From Bacillota bacterium (GTDB lineage: Bacteria > Bacillota > Clostridia > Acetivibrionales > DSM-1351): a DNA stretch of 64,000 nt. Positions within the stretch are counted from its first letter, which is position 1. The number at the start of each line of letters is the position of its first letter. The stretch lies in the NCBI GenBank assembly GCA_023398105.1, contig JAEWST010000020.1, forward strand, positions 45,241 through 109,240, read 5' to 3'. Position numbers and translations under genes: made by a program. The notes below the pieces were generated by a model. It was not told the origin of the DNA. It saw nothing but the letters and a program-made list of their open reading frames with translations, and ran no database searches. Positions 28,086 through 37,600 of this stretch are shown one piece after another.

Positions 28086-29618
28086 TTGGCGAAAGTACTA
28101 CTTGAAATGAAAAAAATCACCAAAACTTTCCCTGGCGTTAAGGCACTTGACAACGTTAACTTAAAAGTTGAAGAGGGAGAAATTCATGCTCTCGTAGGTG
28201 AAAATGGTGCTGGTAAATCCACACTAATGAATATATTGAGTGGTGTATATCCTTATGGCTCATATGAAGGGGATATTGTTTATGATGGGGATATATGCCA
28301 GTTTTCGAAAATTGTAGATAGTGAATCAAAAGGTATCGTTATTATTCACCAGGAATTAGCTTTAATTCCTTATATGACAATCGGTGAAAATATGTTTCTT
28401 GGAAATGAAAGAGGAAAATCATTCGCAATTAATTGGAATGAAACTTATGGTGAGGCAGATAAATATCTTCGTATAGTGGGTCTACAAGAATCTTCCAGGA
28501 CATTGATTAAGGACATAGGCGTTGGAAAACAGTCACTAGTAGAAATAGCAAAGGCTCTTGCTAAAAAAGCAAGATTACTTATTCTAGATGAACCAACTGC
28601 ATCGTTAAATGATAAAGATTCTAGAGCACTTTTAGATTTGCTGCTACAATTTAAAAAGCAAGGAATGACTTCAATTATAATATCTCATAAATTGGACGAG
28701 ATTTCATATGTAGCAGATAAAATTACTGTTATCCGAGATGGCTCTACTATTGAGACTTTGGATAAAGCTGTAGATACAATTAATGAAGACAGAATAATAC
28801 AAGGTATGGTTGGAAGAAATATGTCTGACCGTTATCCTATAAGAGAAAAGGAAAATATTGGGGAAGTTGCGCTTAAAATAGAGAATTGGACTGTTTATCA
28901 TCCTCTTTACACTGAGCGTAAAGTAGTTGATAACGTTAGTATGACAGTTAGAAAAGGTGAAGTAGTCGGAATTGCTGGACTTATGGGTGCAGGGCGTACA
29001 GAGCTGGCCATGAGTGTATTTGGTAAGAGCTATGGAACAAATATTTCTGGAAAGCTCACAATAAATGGAAAACGAGTTGATTTACACAACGTAAATGATG
29101 CAATCAAGCATAAATTGGCTTATGTCACTGAGGACAGAAAAGGAAGCGGTCTTATACTATCTAATTCCATTAAGCATAATACTACTCTTGCTAATTTAGA
29201 CGGAGTTAGTAAAAGAGGTGTAATTGATGATGACAAAGAGTATATGGTAGCTCTTGAGCAAAAAGAAAAATTAAATATTAAATGTCCAAGTGTTGAACAA
29301 AATGCAGGTAACTTAAGCGGTGGTAATCAGCAAAAGGTTTTATTGGCTAAATGGATGTTTGCTGATCCTGATATCCTAATTTTGGATGAACCAACTAGAG
29401 GTATTGATGTTGGTGCAAAATATGAAATTTATAGCATTATTAATAAATTAGTAGCAGAAGGTAAATCAGTTATCATGATTTCTTCAGAACTTAATGAGGT
29501 AATAGGTATGTGTAGTCGTATCTATATTATGGATGAAGGAAAATTTGTTGGTGAGGTCTCTGGGACTGAAGCAACTCAAGTAAATATAATGGCACATATT
29601 TTGAAAAAAAAGAAGTAA
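28086..29618 (+). CDS. xylG: XylG-like sugar ABC transporter ATPase (two nucleotide-binding domains)
   Basis: The 510-residue protein has two ABC domains. The first has Walker A GENGAGKST, a degenerate signature GVGKQSLVEIAKAL and Walker B LLILDEPTAS. The second has GLMGAGRTE, LSGGNQQKVLLAKWM and ILILDEPTRG. The opening KKITKTFPGVKALDNVNLKV and GVYPYGSYEGDI are typical of the XylG/MglA group. The TTG start follows GGGAGGG. It energises uptake through the adjacent permease at the membrane inner face. Confidence 0.93.
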   Translation: MAKVLLEMKKITKTFPGVKALDNVNLKVEEGEIHALVGENGAGKSTLMNILSGVYPYGSYEGDIVYDGDICQFSKIVDSESKGIVIIHQELALIPYMTIGENMFLGNERGKSFAINWNETYGEADKYLRIVGLQESSRTLIKDIGVGKQSLVEIAKALAKKARLLILDEPTASLNDKDSRALLDLLLQFKKQGMTSIIISHKLDEISYVADKITVIRDGSTIETLDKAVDTINEDRIIQGMVGRNMSDRYPIREKENIGEVALKIENWTVYHPLYTERKVVDNVSMTVRKGEVVGIAGLMGAGRTELAMSVFGKSYGTNISGKLTINGKRVDLHNVNDAIKHKLAYVTEDRKGSGLILSNSIKHNTTLANLDGVSKRGVIDDDKEYMVALEQKEKLNIKCPSVEQNAGNLSGGNQQKVLLAKWMFADPDILILDEPTRGIDVGAKYEIYSIINKLVAEGKSVIMISSELNEVIGMCSRIYIMDEGKFVGEVSGTEATQVNIMAHILKKKK

Positions 29619-29631
29619 AGGAGCGTAAACT

Positions 29632-30804
29632 ATGAATAAAACAAAAGTTATTTCATTCATTAAATCAAATACCATGATACTGATGTTGATCTTAGTTACA
29701 CTATTTTTTGTGTGGCAGACGGGTGGGAAACTTTTATTTCCACAAAATATAAGTAACTTAATTGCACAGAATGCATATGTATTCATATTAGCAACTGGTA
29801 TGCTGTTATGTATTTTGACGGGTGGTAACATTGACCTTTCAGTTGGTTCTGTTGTATGCTTTGTAGGTGCTGTTGGAGCAAAATTAATGGAAACCTACGA
29901 TGTAAACTGGATTATTGCTGTTATATTTATGTTAATCATGGGTATTGCTATTGGTGCATGGCAGGGCTTTTGGATAGCCTATGTTCGAGTGCCGCCCTTT
30001 ATTACAACATTAGCAGGTATGTTTATTTTTAGAGGACTTTCTAATGTAGTACTGCAAGGTATGACAGTTTCATTAACCGATAATACATTTATCAAAACCT
30101 TTGGTGGTGGAGCAAACTGCTATATTCCTGATTTCTTTGGAGGCGACGGCTTTAACATAACAGCAATGGTAGTCGGTATTCTTGCCTGTGTCATATTTTT
30201 GGGGGTAAAAATCAAAGGCAGAATCGAAAAAGCCAAAAAAGGATATGAGATGGAATCACTTATTGCCATGATTACTAAGTCAGTTGTTATTTCTGCTGCT
30301 GTCTTAGCATTTTCATATAAGCTAGCAATGTACAAAGGTATTCCTACAGCCTTAGTTATTGTTGCAATAGTAGTTTTAGCTTATGCTTACATTACTTCAA
30401 AAACTACTCTAGGTCGTCATTTTTATGCAGTAGGCGGAAATGAAAAGGCTGCTAAGCTTTCAGGTATTAATACAAATAGAATTTATTTCTTTGCTTATAC
30501 AAATATGGGTTTATTATCTGCGTTAGCAGGTATGATGACAATTGCACGTATGACTTCAGCACAGCCAACTTATGGACAAAACTATGAAATGGATGCTATT
30601 AGTTCTTGCTTCATAGGTGGTGCATCTGCATATGGTGGTACTGGTAAGGTTTCAGGGGTTATAATCGGTGCCGTGTTTATGGGTGTCATTAATCTTGGTA
30701 TGAGTATTATGGGTGTTGATGCAAACTATCAAAAGGTTGTTAAGGGTGGAGTTCTTTTAGCTGCAGTTATATTTGATGTTGTATCAAAAAAGAAGAATGG
30801 TTAA
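29632..30804 (+). CDS. xylH: XylH-like sugar ABC transporter permease
   Basis: The 390-residue protein has about ten hydrophobic helices and the branched-chain/sugar permease signatures LTGGNIDLSVGSVV, VPPFITTLAGMFIFRGLSNV, GRHFYAVGGNEKAAKLSGI and SCFIGGASAYGGTGKVSGVI. Length and the extra central segment (about residues 165-225) fit XylH. It begins 13 bases after the ATPase stop with an AAAGGAG site. With the second XylF-like protein and XylG it forms the transporter. Confidence 0.92.
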   Translation: MNKTKVISFIKSNTMILMLILVTLFFVWQTGGKLLFPQNISNLIAQNAYVFILATGMLLCILTGGNIDLSVGSVVCFVGAVGAKLMETYDVNWIIAVIFMLIMGIAIGAWQGFWIAYVRVPPFITTLAGMFIFRGLSNVVLQGMTVSLTDNTFIKTFGGGANCYIPDFFGGDGFNITAMVVGILACVIFLGVKIKGRIEKAKKGYEMESLIAMITKSVVISAAVLAFSYKLAMYKGIPTALVIVAIVVLAYAYITSKTTLGRHFYAVGGNEKAAKLSGINTNRIYFFAYTNMGLLSALAGMMTIARMTSAQPTYGQNYEMDAISSCFIGGASAYGGTGKVSGVIIGAVFMGVINLGMSIMGVDANYQKVVKGGVLLAAVIFDVVSKKKNG

Positions 30805-30808
30805 TAAC

Positions 30809-30868
30809 TCAACTATAGATTGATAAGCCTTTACACCTGCAATTTTCAACTGGGAAAGTTGAGTTTAT
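30809..30868 (+). repeat. Conserved hairpin-like segment, copy A, downstream of xylH
   Basis: The segment has the order CTCAAC, ATTGATAAG, ACCTGCAATTTT, TGGGAAAGTTGAG and matches 34250-34312 at most positions. The outer blocks can pair in both copies. A terminator follows about 30 bases later in both cases. No known RNA family is recognised. Confidence 0.4.
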
Positions 30869-30895
30869 AAATAATACATGTTTCTAATTTCTCTT

Positions 30896-30930
30896 AAAAC
30901 GCAAGTTGGTTTTCCAACTTGCGTTTTATT
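30896..30930 (+). terminator. Terminator of the xylGH-like operon
   Basis: AAAACGCAAGTTGG pairs perfectly with CCAACTTGCGTTTT across TTTT, giving a 14-bp stem ending in a T run. It can act in both directions. Confidence 0.92.
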
Positions 30931-31710
30931 GTGCCCAGCATGGACGCTTTCTTATAGGTAGAAGTCCGATACGGGGGGTTCTTTTCTGAAAATTTATTTC
31001 TATAGGGGGCTATTTGCAAACTAAAAGAATTTTATATAAAAATATTAATACTAAAGTCTCTATATACTTCATATAATTATAATGCTATTTGCGGGCTATG
31101 AGTTAATACTGCATATGCTAGTAATTGGAAAGGTATTCCTGGTTTTTATTATATACTCAAACTTTGAAGTTGAATATATTGCTTAAAGCCTACTAATATC
31201 AGGTGTGGTAGCAATAATAAATGAAAAGTAAAATGATTGGAAAGTTGAAAAAGAAATTTGAATATCAAGTTTGATAGTATATGTAACGATAACACATTTA
31301 TTTTGTGCAAATAATAACGGAGCTTTGTGCATCAGCGGCGTTTCATCGAGGCGGGAGATATTCTCACCGCCTGATAACCAAAGTGGTACCCGCCACTTAT
31401 AGAAGTGGGGGACATTTTCTTGCCTCGTTATAACTATAAAATGTTATTTACACTTATATTTTTTATTTCCATATATTCCAGCATTACTATTAGAATAGAT
31501 TATTTTGTTAAGGTAAAAATACTAAAATAAATCAAAATTTATTATAAAAAATGCTATCGGTTAGACTGCCTATTTTACTTGATTTTATTTTAACAGGAAA
31601 GTGAAGGTAAGCAGAGTCTATTAGCTGATAGTAATGGACTCAGTATTTACAGATTTATTTCCACATTAGATGGAGCAAGTCACACAACAACATTTGAAAG
31701 GATGGATCTG
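30931..31710. other. Gene-free gap with possible group II intron and IS fragments
   Basis: No convincing gene in about 780 bp. Near 30932-30985 the run GTGCCCAGCATGGACGC, followed by AGGTAGAAGTCCGATACGGGG, resembles the 5' end of a group II intron ribozyme, but no further intron domains or reverse transcriptase follow. The second IS200/IS605-like hairpin lies at 31370-31433. A good promoter for the ManC-like gene was not identified. Confidence 0.4.
31370..31433 (-). repeat. 64-bp element-end repeat, copy B (inverted)
   Basis: This is the inverted partner of 14720-14783, about 16.6 kb away. Next to it lies a further stem, GGCGGGAGATATTCTCACCGCC (given here as two arms, GGCGGGAGA and TCTCACCGCC), reminiscent of structured right ends of TnpB-carrying elements. 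No tnpA or tnpB frame is present. Confidence 0.5.
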
Positions 31711-34191
31711 ATGAAAGCTGTGATTATGGCAGGTGGAGAAGGGTCAAGATTAAGACCGTTGACCTGTAATCGACCAAAGCCAATGGTACCAATTGTCAAC
31801 AAGCCTGTAATGGAACATATTATTGAACTATTGAAGAAACATGGTATTAGGGATATTGCAGTTACTCTTGCGTATATGCCTCAAATTATTAAAGATTATT
31901 TTGGGGATGGAAGCGAATTGGGGGTTAATCTAAAGTATTATACAGAGGACATACCATTGGGAACGGCTGGGAGTGTTAAAAATGCAGAGGATTTCTTGAA
32001 TGAGACTTTTGTTGTTATTAGTGGGGATGCACTAACGGATATAAATTTAAATAAGGCACTTGAATTCCACAAAAAAAGTAATGCTATGGTAACTCTTGTA
32101 CTAAAGAAGGTAGAAAACCCTATAGAATACGGAGTAGTGGTTACTCACCCTGATGGAAGGATCAATCGTTTTCTAGAAAAGCCCAGCTGGGGTGAAGTTT
32201 TCAGTGATACAGTTAATACAGGAATTTATTTCATTGAGCCCGAGGTTTTAAGCTATATAAAGAAAAATCAGATATATGATTTTAGTAAGGATTTATTTCC
32301 AATTCTGCTAGAGCAAGATAAACCAATGTATGGCTTTGTAACTGAGGACTATTGGTGTGATATCGGTGATATGGATGCTTATATAGCTGTACACAATGAT
32401 ATATTGGACAATAGGGTTGAAGTAAGAATAGATGAGAAGGAAATTCGTCAGGGAGTATGGGTAGGAGAAGGGGCAACAATAGCAAAGGATGCAATAATAA
32501 AACCACCAGTGCTTATTGGTAAAAATTCCGTGATAGGCAGTGGTTGTACCTTGGGAAGCTTTTCAGTAATTGGAGAAGCAGCTCATCTACATGATAACAG
32601 TTCTATTAAGAAAAGTATTCTATGGAGGGGCTGTACCTTAAAAAGTCATACTCAACTAAGGGGCTGTATTCTATGCAATAAAGTCCAGCTCAGAGAAAAT
32701 GCATCGGCTTTTCAAGGCTCTGTTGTCGGGGATAATTGTACTGTTGGGAAGTACGCTTCAATAAAACCCGAAATAAAAATATGGCCTAATAAAAAAATTG
32801 AATCTGGTACAGATGTAAATTCAAATTTAGTATGGGGCTCAAAGTATTCTAAAAATCTATTTGGAAATAGAGGTATTCTAGGCGAGATAAACATGGATAT
32901 AACTCCAGAGTTTGCATCAAAGCTTGGGGCAACCTACGGTGCATTATGTGCTAAAGATTCAAAAATTGCTATTTGCTGTGATGATGTTGATGCACTGATA
33001 ATGATAAAAACTTCATTGATATCAGGGCTTATGTCTTCAGGTATAGAAGTCTATGATCTTGGAAAAGGTCTTTTGCCTGTCACTAGATCTGCCATAAGGT
33101 TTTACAATTTAAATGGCGGAATTCATATATCTGCGTATGGAAAAGAAAATGATATGCTTGTAATAGATGTTTTAAATAGTATGGGAAGCAATATAACCAG
33201 AAATGAAGAGAGAAAAATTGAAAACTTCTTTATTAGAGAGGACTTTGTCCGCTGTTCATTTAATGAAATAAAGCCAGTTGTAACAATTCCTGACCACAGT
33301 GTATACTATATTCAAACAATTCTAAATGGTGTTTTAGCAAAAGCACATGGCTTTAAAATTGCAATAATAGCAAGATCTAATTATTTAAAAGGTATTATTG
33401 AAAGGATTTTTTCAGGACTTAAATGTGATATTGAGTTTATCAACCCAAGCATTGATGTAATAGGGGTTCATAAAAGAAATGAAAGTATCTTTTCTGATAT
33501 TAAGGCACTAACAAGCAGGGTTGCTCAAGGTAAATTTGATTTGGGAGTTTACTTTGAAAATTCCTATGAAAAAATAATGCTGATTGATACAAAGGGAAGA
33601 GTTATAACAGACGATTTATATACAGCCTTGATATCTTTAATTCATCTTAAAAAGACGAAGGGAAATACAGTGGTTGTACCAATTAATGCAAGTGCTGTAA
33701 TTGAAAAAATGGCTATTCAGAATAGCGGAAGTGTTATCAGAACTAAAACCTCAACAAAAGAGCTTATGGGAAAAATGCTTTGTGAGGAATACAGAGAAAA
33801 TCTGAATGATTTCTTTACAATGAATTTTGATACTATAGCAGGCTTGGTAAAAATAATTGACTATATGGCTGATAATAGAATAAAACTAAGTGAATTAGTT
33901 GACATGATACCTGATTTTCATATTTTAAAGAAAGAGGTCAAATGTCCCTGGTCTGCAAAAGGAAAGGTAATCAGGGCAATAATTGAGGAAAATGACAGCG
34001 CAAATATTGAGACAACAGAAGGAGTAAAGATTTTAAGTGACAAAGGCTGGGTATTGGTGCTACCCGATGCGGAAGAGCCTATTTGCAAGGTAATAAGCGA
34101 TGGGTACTCTGAGGAATTTGCTAATGAATTAACGGATATTTATGTAAATAAGGTTAAGGCAATAAGTAATGATAATGTGAGTAATAGGTAA
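31711..34191 (+). CDS. Mannose-1-phosphate guanylyltransferase with degenerate phosphomannomutase domain
   Basis: The 826-residue protein starts with a nucleotidyltransferase domain (about 1-235) bearing MAGGEGSRLRPLT and the sugar-binding YWCDIGD. A left-handed beta-helix follows (about 245-370; hexapeptide turns such as IGSGCTLGSFSVIGEAA). The last 450 residues are phosphohexomutase-like. The mutase catalytic motif, normally TASHNP, reads ISAYGKEND, so the phosphoserine is replaced. The metal loop, normally DGDGDR, reads ENSYEK. The first domain should make an NDP-sugar for glycan synthesis, while the second is probably inactive or regulatory. I chose the second ATG because AAAGGA lies 8-9 bases before it. 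Confidence 0.85.
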   Translation: MKAVIMAGGEGSRLRPLTCNRPKPMVPIVNKPVMEHIIELLKKHGIRDIAVTLAYMPQIIKDYFGDGSELGVNLKYYTEDIPLGTAGSVKNAEDFLNETFVVISGDALTDINLNKALEFHKKSNAMVTLVLKKVENPIEYGVVVTHPDGRINRFLEKPSWGEVFSDTVNTGIYFIEPEVLSYIKKNQIYDFSKDLFPILLEQDKPMYGFVTEDYWCDIGDMDAYIAVHNDILDNRVEVRIDEKEIRQGVWVGEGATIAKDAIIKPPVLIGKNSVIGSGCTLGSFSVIGEAAHLHDNSSIKKSILWRGCTLKSHTQLRGCILCNKVQLRENASAFQGSVVGDNCTVGKYASIKPEIKIWPNKKIESGTDVNSNLVWGSKYSKNLFGNRGILGEINMDITPEFASKLGATYGALCAKDSKIAICCDDVDALIMIKTSLISGLMSSGIEVYDLGKGLLPVTRSAIRFYNLNGGIHISAYGKENDMLVIDVLNSMGSNITRNEERKIENFFIREDFVRCSFNEIKPVVTIPDHSVYYIQTILNGVLAKAHGFKIAIIARSNYLKGIIERIFSGLKCDIEFINPSIDVIGVHKRNESIFSDIKALTSRVAQGKFDLGVYFENSYEKIMLIDTKGRVITDDLYTALISLIHLKKTKGNTVVVPINASAVIEKMAIQNSGSVIRTKTSTKELMGKMLCEEYRENLNDFFTMNFDTIAGLVKIIDYMADNRIKLSELVDMIPDFHILKKEVKCPWSAKGKVIRAIIEENDSANIETTEGVKILSDKGWVLVLPDAEEPICKVISDGYSEEFANELTDIYVNKVKAISNDNVSNR

Positions 34192-34249
34192 GGTATGTGC
34201 GTGATAGTAGTTTGTTATCAAATACTCAGGGGTAAAAACAGTTTTTAGC

Positions 34250-34312
34250 TAAATAATCCAACTTTTCATTGATAAGTATTAACCTACAGTTTTAAAATGG
34301 GAAAGTTGCTTA
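34250..34312 (+). repeat. Conserved hairpin-like segment, copy B, downstream of the ManC-like gene
   Basis: The segment has CCAACTTTT, ATTGATAAG, ACCTACAGTTTT and TGGGAAAGTTG in the same order as the copy after xylH. The end blocks pair through different bases in the two copies, which is what a conserved RNA stem would show. A terminator follows about 30 bases downstream. Confidence 0.4.
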
Positions 34313-34342
34313 AAAAGGTAACTTAACCTATAAAATTATGAT

Positions 34343-34388
34343 AAAAGAGACCTAAGCTTTGATTTGATATCAAAATTTAGGTCTTTTT
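34343..34388 (+). terminator. Terminator after the ManC-like gene
   Basis: AAAAGAGACCTAA pairs with TTAGGTCTTTTT across an AT-rich loop that can itself pair. The rest of the gap up to 34698 is very AT-rich with no gene that I trust. Confidence 0.85.
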
Positions 34389-34698
34389 GTATATGTACAA
34401 AAAATGTAAAAAAGTAAATGAAATATTGTGAAAAAGTACTAAAAAATGCTGAAAAGCAATAAAATTGTAAAGATTGAATATGCAGTTATAAAAATAATGA
34501 GATATAATAGTGTGAATGTATTTTATATCAAAAACCATGTTATTTACTTTGCATTTATTAGTCGTTTTTGTATAAAAATATATTCACTATTTTGGAATTG
34601 GTACAGAGTTAAGAACTTAAATATTGGTGTTTTAAGATTTAGATTCTTTTTATGTATGGATTTTGAGTTGTTATTTTTTCATTAAAAGGAGAGTTATT

Positions 34699-37600
34699 AT
34701 GTTTAAAAAATTGAAGATTATTTCTATTTTGCTGGCAGTTGTTTTTTTAATACAAAGTATTTTAGTACCATCTATTTATGCTTCAAAAACAACTGATACA
34801 ATAATGGAAATATCAGTACCACAGCTGTCTCTTATGAATTTCGGAAATTCAGCTGATTCAGTAGAGCTGGTGTGGACATCAAAGAGTAACCGTATTAAGG
34901 CAACAGCTTATGAGGTATATAGGGATGATAAACTTATAAAGGAAGTAGAAAGCTTTACTTTTACTGATACAAATCTTACCTCAGAGAAAAAGTACAGGTA
35001 TGTTATTAAAGCAAAAGATGCAGAAGAAAATGTTATAGCGGAAAGTAACAGTTTAGAGGTTATAACAGATGCAAAAGATTATAATTCGGTTAATGAAGCT
35101 GATAGTCTAGTGACAGAAAAATTAACTGGTTCAGCAATTAATCTTGAAAAATTAACAGAGCCTGAAGATGTACTAAAAAATAAGATGTCCCAAAAAGGAA
35201 ATGCTGATTTTAAGTCAGATAGATTTATTATAAAATACAAAAGTGAAAATAGCAGGGAAAAGGCTAGGAAGGCTTTAGGAAAAATAGATAAGATGAATAT
35301 AAAGCTGGATAGTCATATATGGAATAATAAAAGCAAGAATAATATTAGTAGAGAAAACAATATTGATATTATATATTTGGATAAAAAAGAAAAGCTGAGT
35401 GACATTGCTTCTGATTTGCAAAAGAGTGACTTGGCTGGTGATATTGAATACATACAACCTGATTACCAACTCAGTTTATCTTCAAATGATACATTTTTTG
35501 GCAACCAATGGGGATTAAAAAACAATACTCTCGAAGTTGAAAGTTCTAGAAATTCACCTCAAATTCTTGAAAAATTGGATTTGATTCCAAACCATCTGAA
35601 AAAGACGATAGACACAAATTCAGAATTAATGGAATTTCTTGTTAATACTCCCTCTGAAGAGCTAAGAAACAAGCTATTGTCAGGAGATGTACCTGGAAAT
35701 ATTGATTCTAATACGCTAATAGAGATTGCAAATGAACCAGTTTTATTTGATACAAATGATATTGAGGATAATAGTCAAAGTCAAGCTGCATATTTATGTG
35801 ATGCAGGTGTACAAGAAGCTTGGGAAAACTCAACTGGAAATGGTGTAACAATTGCAGTAATTGATACAGGTGTAGATATTACACATGAGGACTTGTCAGA
35901 AAACATCTTTGTAAATACAGGAGAAATTGCTAATAACGGGATAGACGATGATGGAAATGGAAAGATTGATGATTTTAATGGTTGGAATTTTAGCGACAAT
36001 AACGAGTTGGTGTTTGATACTTCAAATATTAACAATGAATATCATGGAACACATATATCTGGAATTATTGCTGCATTGAAGGACAACAGCAAAGGGATAG
36101 CTGGAGTAGCTCCTTCAGCAAAGATTATGCCGCTGAAGGTGTTCAAGAACGGAACTGCTTACACAAGTGATATTATAAATGCTATTCAATATGCTGAAAG
36201 CATGGGTGTAAAAATTGTAAATTGCAGTTGGGGAAGTGCTGACGAGAATATAGCATTAAAAGAAGCGATACAAAACTCAAATATGCTCTTTGTATGTGCA
36301 GCAGGTAATAATAGCTTCAATATAGACACCACACCAATATATCCAGCAGCTTTTGATTGTCCAAATATAATAACAGTAACATCAGTTGGTAAGAACGGAA
36401 GCTTATCTAGTTTTTTAAATTATGGTGAGATAAGCGTTGATGTGGCTGCACCAGGAGAAGATATAATTAGTACTATGCCATCTAACGAATATGCTCAAAA
36501 AAGCGGAACATCTTTGGCGGCAGCATTTGTTTCGGGTGAAGCAGCACTTTTATTAAGTAAATTCGGAGATATGAGTGTACTTGAACTTAAAGATAGAATT
36601 ATTAGGTGCTCTGAGCATCTGTCAAGCTTAACTGGAAAGGTGTGCGGCAGTTCGAAGATAAATTGTATAAATGCTTTAAATAATATTGAAAGTAATGAGC
36701 TTGTAAATATAATTGATACATATGAACAAAGCAGTGCTAGTATTACAGAAAATGCAGGTGATTTTGAACTGTTATCAACTAGCAGGGCTGAAGGTCAGTT
36801 TCTAAAAATTGTAGCTGGACGTAGTCATAGTATTGCTTTGAAGAACGATGGAACAGTATGGACAAGCGGCTATAATGGTTTTGGACAATTGGGAGACGGA
36901 ACTACAACAGACAAATCAGCAATTGTCCAAGTAAGTGGGCTTAGTGGGATAACTGATATAGCTGGAGGCTATTACCATAGTATGGCTTTAAAAAACGATG
37001 GAACAGTATGGGCATGGGGCTATAATAGTTACGGACGTCTTGGAGACGGAACAACGGCAATCAGGACAACGCCAGTTCAGGTAAATGGACTAAGTGGAAT
37101 AATTGCTATAGCTACAGGGGGGCATCATAGTCTTGCATTAAAGAATGACGGAACAGTGTGGAGCTGGGGTTATAATGGTTTTGGACAGTTGGGAAATGGA
37201 ACAAACCTAAACAAGGTAACAGCAATTCAGATAAGTGATTTGAGTGGGATAACAGCTATTTCCGCTGGATACTATCACAGCATGGCTTTAAAGAGTGACG
37301 GAACAGTATGGACATGGGGTAGAAATAATTTTGGACAGCTTGGAGACGGTACCACAGCTGATAAAACAACTGCGGTACAGGTTAGCGGAATTAGCGGAGT
37401 AAAAGCAATAGCTGCAGGTGGGTATCACAATCTTGTACTAAAGAATAACGTAACAGTATGGGCATGGGGCTATAATAATAGTGGACAGTTGGGAGATGGA
37501 ACAACAAATAATAGGGTATTGGCAGTACAGGTAAATGGACTAATGGATATAAAAGCCGTTGTAGGAGGAATTTATCATAGCTTGGCACTAAATAATAATG

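Noticed and set aside
34446..34685. 79-codon plus-strand frame before the RCC1-subtilisin gene
   Set aside because: It has no ribosome site or recognisable domain, odd composition, and lies in AT-rich DNA.
34663..34698. Longer start for the RCC1-subtilisin protein
   Set aside because: The extra 12 residues lack a ribosome site and would precede the signal peptide; AAAGGAGAG marks the ATG at 34699.
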